Assembly: GCA_022829145.1 (NCBI GenBank)
Contig: CM040764.1
Coordinates: 4,673,552 to 4,737,551, forward strand
DNA from: Albula goreensis
Taxonomy: Eukaryota; Chordata; Actinopteri; Albuliformes; Albulidae
Direction of reading: 5' to 3'
Length of the DNA stretch: 64,000 nucleotides
The translations under genes were made by a program, and so were the position numbers. Below, piece after piece: positions 57,831-64,000 of the stretch. The notes beneath the pieces are model-generated. The model was not told the origin of the DNA. It saw only the letters and a program-made list of their open reading frames with translations, and did no database searches. Position 1 is the stretch's first letter. Each line of letters starts with the position of its first letter.

Positions 57831-58538
57831 CAGCCCAGATGAAGCCTCATGTTGGTGAAGCATGAAAGTGCTTCAGAGGGCTGCAGTCTCCCGTTCAGGT
57901 GGGTTTTTTTAATGATAGGAAATGTAAAATGTAAAAGGGCAGGTCTTTAGGCAGTTATAGGAGGTAAGATGGCCTCTCAGAAGTTCATGTGCTCTCGAGA
58001 CAAAACTCAGATCCTTCTTTTTCTCTCATGAGTCACATGATACCAACTACCTACCTACCTACCCCCCTCCCCCAAACACACTTGCCATCTCAAAGAAAGT
58101 GACAGACAGAAAGGAAAGAAAGTGTACCTAACTCAGATGTAACAATATGCACTTAACTAATGGATTTCTTCAATCCTGTAATCTTATGCTCATATTGTAT
58201 TTCTGATACACACCAGGAATACCTTAAATATTGCATCATTCTATATTACTCAGTATCCATGCCCAGGAAAATTTTCAATTACTAAGAGATGAATGGATAC
58301 AGGTATTAACAAAACGACAGCATTATCAGACACATGAGTTGGATCAGGAAACGGAAGTCTTACTCACTTCCATGACACGTATGGCGTGGAGTTAAATTAA
58401 TCAACAGGGAGTCAATTAGTAACTGGGATCTCTCAGACTCCATGAATCATGCTATACATTAGACAATGAATCTAATCTAGAGACACTGACTCATGGGAAA
58501 ACTTGGTACAAATATAGGTTTTCTTGCTACAGTAACAT
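57831..58538. other. Intergenic DNA without a recognised gene
   Basis: A CTAC/CCCC-rich tract occurs near 58,048-58,076. No coding signal was seen. Confidence 0.4.

Positions 58539-58572
<34 letters not shown>
58539..58572. repeat. (GT)n microsatellite
   Basis: Uninterrupted TG run. Confidence 0.97.
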
Positions 58573-58578
<6 letters not shown>

Positions 58579-59279
58579 GCCTGCACAAGCACTGGTTGGT
58601 GCCGACTAAACAACTCATGACCCCACAGGATGATTCAGTTTGTTCCGGCGAAAACATATTTACACATTGTGTACACTCCTTTTTTCCACATCGAAGCCTG
58701 TCGGCATTAAGACGGGCGCAGTACACTCCCTGATCTGGGCCTTTCCTACACAGGACCGGAATGTCAGCATTCCTCTCCGCGATGATATACGACACTCTCC
58801 TCCGCAAACACTGGCGATGGAACCTTTCTACAAGAAGTTACACGATCAGGAATTTTCATATTTCTTAGGAAAACACTCAAGTGCTTTGGAAGCAGAAATC
58901 CTCGGAGGAAATATGAAGGGAACCGGAAACGGCCATATGTTGTAACAATCCCCAAAGACAGACGATCGGTCTGTTTCGATTTTTCCATCGCTTTGCTCCT
59001 CCAGGCATTGCATGTGTCCCATATGTCCCTGCATATTTCTATGGCCATCGGAGATGAAAGAGAGGAACAAGACAGACCTTTCAGCGCCGGGGGACAAAGG
59101 GACCGGTTGTTTACCGACCCCCTAACTGTTAGCGGCTCAAGGAATAGTTTCTGATGTATCAGTCCGAAAATCGTGAGGAGGAGGAAGAGGGCGGCCGCTG
59201 GCATGGCGGAAACTTCCCTTGCCATGGCATTCATTAAAACAAACACATATGTCTCATTGGAGAGGAAGTCTCACTAGAG
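58573..59279. other. Intergenic DNA, no supported gene
   Basis: The longest frame (58,764-59,246, minus) starts with a hydrophobic stretch but has no recognisable domain and no splice context. I do not call it a gene. Confidence 0.4.
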
Positions 59280-59370
59280 TGTGGCACCGTATCTTAATGC
59301 TTAAGAAGGGTGGGCTTACAGCTCAGATGTTACGAGTTCAATTGCCGTATGCGACTTTTCCTCCATATCT
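59280..59370 (+). repeat. Possible tRNA-derived SINE head
   Basis: GTGTGGCACCGTATCTTAAT, GCTTAAGAAGGGTGGGCTTA and GAGTTCAATTGCC follow the layout of a tRNA-SINE head (A-box region, anticodon-like centre, B box GGTTCAANTCC with mismatches). The tail was not found. Confidence 0.4.
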
Positions 59371-61780
59371 TACAGTTTGTTTGGATTACATGTGAATGAT
59401 AGTTATTGATGAATATGTACACCCAACAAGAGACAGTAAGGCAAAGACTGTCACTCAACAAAGTGACAGTCACTCATTCTTGTCATTGTTGCTTCATGAA
59501 ATCGTAAGGCCTGGAGATTCCTTTGTGTCCAGTATCATTTTCTCTTCACGGCTGGTATGAGGCCAGTATGTAGCTGAACTGGATTTTTCACCAGTAAAAA
59601 TTCACAAGATGTCTGGCATGATGGGAATGGATGTACTATGTAATCATGTGATTGTTTTTGGATCTGTCATCCACTTTGATATTAGTTTTTCAGAGCCTCT
59701 CGTGTTTTGGGTGCCTCTCCTGGAGGACCCATCCCATGGAAGAGAAAGGCTGGATCACATGTAGGACCAGCTTTGTGGGGGGTCTCTGGCATGGGATTAA
59801 AAGGCAACTGGCAGCAATGAGGAAATCAAAATTCTGTGTCTCCACGATGGAGGGCAGGAAACTGGAAGTTTGGTGCGACTCTAGCCCCTCCCCCCTACCA
59901 TTTTGGAACAATCCTGACCCCTCACCGAGAAACTCTGGTATTTCTGTACGAGCCTAGCCACTCCCCTTGATAAATACTTCTATGATGCTTGGCGCTATAT
60001 CACTCAGAGACAGAAATGTAAAATGTTAAAATTAATATAATTCATTTTCAGCTTTCAACCCCCACAAATAAGTTGTAGGTTTAGTGTCTTTGAATTAAAA
60101 AAAAGGTTTGGTTACAAACAAATAATTAAAAAAGCAGTTTCTTTTTTGCAATTTTCTTCCTTATTTGATTGAGTGAAGTTTGTTTCTCATTGGAAAATAC
60201 GGCACCCCATCCCAGAAATTCCACTTACGAGAGCTGCTGATTAGAAAATGACAGCTTTACTTCCCCAGCATATCTGAACAGAGATAATTAAGTCTCCACA
60301 GCTCTCGGCCACACTGATCTCAGGTCAGTGGCTGCCCAACGCACCCTCACTTCCTGTTCAGAGATCACATCCCCCCTGCATGTTCTGGTATCAGTGCTGG
60401 TGAGGAGGACATTCACGGGCAGTGTGGCGGTAAAAATTAAAGGAGACAGTTCTCCGCGACACTCATGTCCATCTGTTGAGTCATGACTTCATCTGCTCCC
60501 CCACACGCCTGGAGCTTGAAGCTCTAAGCGATAAGAATGAAAGCTTTGTGTGGCTAACTTATGGAAGCGCGGTAGGATCTGAGCACTGGATAGGGCTCCA
60601 GTGTTAAAAAGAATTAGAATCGGACTGTCAAACCTGTCAAATATGGCAACGAGACAACTGTGGCCTGAAGGCAAATACCAGTTTCATGTGATCACCGATT
60701 CTCCACCAATCAACATGTGTGCATGCCTAACGATATGGGGTGTTTGGGTGTACCTCTGAATGTACAGGATATGTGCACACTTTCGGAGAAACATATAGGT
60801 TAATACGAGTTTCCCTGCTTTTTGGCTTTTGTAGTTCTCTATCTTCCCAGTCCTATTTCCAGATGTATACAATTTACATTCAATAAGAAAGCTGTTGTTT
60901 TTGTAATTTTATGTTATTTTTCAATAATTTACCCTGACAGGTCAACTGAGAATCTAATGATGACCCAGCAATGTACTGAGGACCAGGGGAACAGAAGATG
61001 GTGGGGAATGCATGGGAATTAGGTTTGAGTGAAGATCAGCTGGTCAAATATGGACAACCAGTTTTTGCAGGTATTTGTAATACTGTTGACACGAGCTAAC
61101 ATTGCGACATTACATTCATCTCAGGACTGTGTAGCCACTTTTTTAAAAATACAGAAAAAGCTGCATTTAATAGAATAACACATTAAACAGTGTTGATGCT
61201 ACCAAGCTGTCAGAATCACAACCAATAGTAGTTATGTTATGAGCCTGCAACATATCATTAACTTCCACAGTAGCTGCAAGCATTGATCTCCAAGGAGACC
61301 TGAGCAAACCAGTATAGAGATCATCAAGTTGCATTTGGTGTGAACGTCAGTGAACTGGACTCTGGACCAAAGATCCATGAGCTACTTCAGTCCTGCACTC
61401 AGTGCCTTCCACGAGTTACTTGAGTAAAAAAAAATCTGCTTTGTAAATGGGTTAAATACCTTACAGGATACACAAGATATAAATCTGAAGCTACTGCCAG
61501 GAGCTTGTGTTAAACAAATGAGTAAAATCGCATTCTTCAAACACCATCGGATGAATAGAATGCGAGTTTAGAATAACAAGCAGATAGTACAGTTCTAAGA
61601 TAATGAGCTTCACCACTTTCAAGTCACATATCATGGCATTCTGAATCTACCCTGTTAGCTTTCACAAGTTTTAAAAGGTATTGTAGATGTCTTCATATGT
61701 AGCAAAAACAGAATCCATGTTAACATCAAATTTTGGACGAACATGTCAGATAAATCCCAGTCATTTGAAGCTCTAAGATT
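59371..61780. other. Intergenic DNA without a recognised gene
   Basis: Only unrelated short open frames are present. I see no named element. Confidence 0.45.
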
Positions 61781-61990
61781 CTACACTCTGAAAAACAGGT
61801 TCTACAGTGCTACTTTGCTTATAGAGAAGCTTCTTTTGACACTATTAAGAACAACAAAGGAACCATTTGGTTCAACACAGTCATTAAAGAACCATGAATG
61901 ATTCTGTCTTATCAAATAGTTACTCGTTTATTAATGGTTCTATATAGTACCAAAAACTTTCCCCTATTACTAAGAGCAAAGAACCCTATT
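61780..61990. repeat. Possible degraded non-autonomous DNA transposon
   Basis: ACACTCTGAAAAACAGGTTC, AGAACCATGAA and AAAGAACCCTATTTTTGTGC resemble a common fish repeat with acactct...ggttct termini and internal agaacc motifs. No clean terminal repeat was found. Confidence 0.3.
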
Positions 61991-64000
61991 TTTGTGCTTT
62001 TTAACCTTTTTCTCTTGGACTGTACGAGAGTAAATTAAGTTTCAACATTTGCATACATTTTAACTGGACGCTAACATTTCCCTCCAAATTTTGACTAGCG
62101 GGCAGTATGTCAAGGTTACCGCGGCGATGCCCTTCTAACACCGAGCTTTGACACTTTGCCTCTCTCTCTCTCTCTCTCTCTCCCCATGATGAAGCACAAT
62201 ACTGTGTATTGAGGAGCTCCAGGTGTAATTACAGACAATTAGTCATGTCTTCTGCATTCCTGCTAACTGAGAGCCTCTTCATTCTGCAAGCTGCAAGTCA
62301 GACTTCGCTGAGGGCAAATAGTTGAATGGCGTGAACCGCTGATAACGGCTTTTGCTGGTTTCTCTTCCCGCCTCTACCATTTCTCAACGACACTCGTCCC
62401 CATCCCAACCACCCCCCCTCCCCCTCTGCCCCCCACTGGCTTCTGTTAGCAGCTTATCTTCCCAAAATTCTATGGTGCTCAACCGCCAACATGAAGACAG
62501 GGGGTTCACCCTGTTACCAGTTTAATGGCTTTCACACTATCTGTTAGTTAATATGGCAGGCGCCAACCGCTGAAAAACATGATTATGTCAATTTGTGACA
62601 CTGTGGAGAGAGTCTCAAACATGTTGTCTTTTTTGTTATTTGTTGAGATCTGAAAACTAAGAAATTCCAGACAATTTTTTTTTTTTTTTTTTTTTTTACC
62701 TCACCATTAACTCAGATGCACCCTGGAGCAAAGTGAGTAATTACGTCTGCACTGTTGACCTGGAGTGATGCATCAACTCGGCTGAACCACGGGGAACTTG
62801 AGTACAGCCTTTGTACCGGATCATCAGTGCTCCTGTTTCAAAGGCTGACGGGGATCGCGTCCAGGGAAAGTGACCTTCCGGAGAACTGAGAAGCCTAGGT
62901 GAAGTCAAGGACAGAGCAAGGGGGACGGACAAAATCCAGTGGTTTAGCGGAGAGCCCTACATACAGCATAACAGCAGGCGATTAAACATGTGATCAGCTA
63001 CCCATAATCCTCAGCAACATTGACACCTCTCGTGTTTCTATTGTAGATAATTGTGTCAATTTGATTCAGAATCGCCACATACACTCAGCTGTGTACATAC
63101 AATGAACAGAAACAATGTTACGTTCCACACAGTTAAAACGAATATACCAACATCATTTGGGTGGCATGAGGTGAAACTAGAGTCAAAGCGAGCAAATCGA
63201 GCAGTAACAATGACATTACATACGCCGTGGGTTATGGCCTCAGTACATCCCAACATTGCTGCAACATTACTTCAGATTGTCAAGTTCTATTTAGATCTGC
63301 ATTAGAAATATGGATATTAGTGTTTTAACCACAACTGCAGAGCATTTTTTGGCTTTTATGTGATGTTTCTTGAAACACAGTCATCATTTTTTTAAGCTCG
63401 GTCACAACCACTTTGGATAATTTGCTTCAAGTTATTTCAGTCAGTCAGGTTAAATTACACAGTAAGAGGAGAAGGTAATATTCTCAAATTGTTCTCATGA
63501 TATTTCAACAACATTACAACCTTTTAAATAACATTTTTGGCGAAAAACAGCAATATTAACATTGCTGAAACAATTATGGGATGTTCACCGCAAATGATGT
63601 ATAAAATGATCAGAATTTGTGTCAAGAGAATATTTCTAAAACATGTCAAATGTTGTGGGAACCTTTTTAAAAAAAATTTTGTTTTCTGGAAGGATTCTGC
63701 AGGTTTTTTGCTTTCCAAGTGACACAACACTGCTAAATTAGGTGTCCTCAGATATCTCCCAGAATCCTCTCTGTTTGGACTAATGCAAACCTCCGCACTA
63801 AAGCTGGTCATTTCAGACCATAGGCAGTCTCAGACTATGTGCTGTCCCCAGGTCCCCTGGTGAGAGACAGTGTGACATACCCATGTGTGGTTCGAGGACA
63901 AGACCAACAGAGCCACATTGTTCTGCCCTTGGTGCTATTTTTAACGTTTCAGAGGAATTCCCTGGGCTTGGTTCTTGAGGTCACATTTCAGTTCTGATAA
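61991..64000. other. Intergenic DNA with simple repeats
   Basis: Contains a CT run at 62,161-62,183 and a poly-T at 62,675-62,697. No gene was recognised. Confidence 0.45.

Noticed and set aside
58764-59246. 160-codon minus-strand frame with a signal-peptide-like start
   Set aside because: No recognisable domain, unusual composition, and no splice or promoter context. Likely chance.

Overview
The window is vertebrate nuclear DNA, most likely from a teleost fish. It shows GT-AG introns, abundant dinucleotide microsatellites, a TAA-flanked MITE, tRNA-derived SINE heads of fish type, and a single recognisable multi-exon gene. That gene is amotl2 (angiomotin-like 2), on the minus strand between about 31.6 and 42.7 kb. 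Its N-terminus, LATS site, coiled-coil exons and PDZ-ligand C-terminus are all readable. There is no bacterial or organellar signal. The species cannot be fixed from sequence alone.

Region by region. 1-2,549 is a 54-bp minisatellite of about 47 units that runs off the left edge. About 2,632-14,860 is a large inverted duplication: arms of about 5.7 kb (left) and 4.7 kb (right) around a centre holding an exactly 500-base N gap and seven 139-bp tandem repeats. Each arm carries a degraded two-exon relic that resembles a MADF/BESS-type protein, a minisatellite rich in CTCF-like core motifs, and AT/CT-rich repeat blocks. The motifs in the two arms point toward each other. 14,860-29,600 is mostly gene-poor intergenic DNA with SINE and other repeat fragments, two isolated CTCF-like motifs and some CpG-rich patches.

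29,600-42,700 is amotl2. I place ten coding exons with matching splice phases, a probable non-coding first exon, and a promoter with paired TEAD motifs next to a (GA)n tract; four more TEAD motifs lie in intron 1. The largest coding exon has several single-base frame disturbances that look like sequence errors. Read through them, the protein is about 727 residues, as expected for the family.

42,700-64,000 upstream of amotl2 has no recognisable gene. It holds a 190-bp Harbinger-like MITE, a long Z-DNA-prone GT/CA region, a LINE tail with a CTAT microsatellite, a broken gag-like relic of an LTR retrotransposon (about 56.3-57.8 kb), several microsatellites, an orphan TATA-box promoter and one orphan exon-like segment.

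The two main points of interest are the palindrome with convergent CTCF-like arrays and the TEAD motif cluster at amotl2. The latter fits the known feedback in which YAP/TEAD induces AMOTL2 and AMOTL2 restrains YAP.
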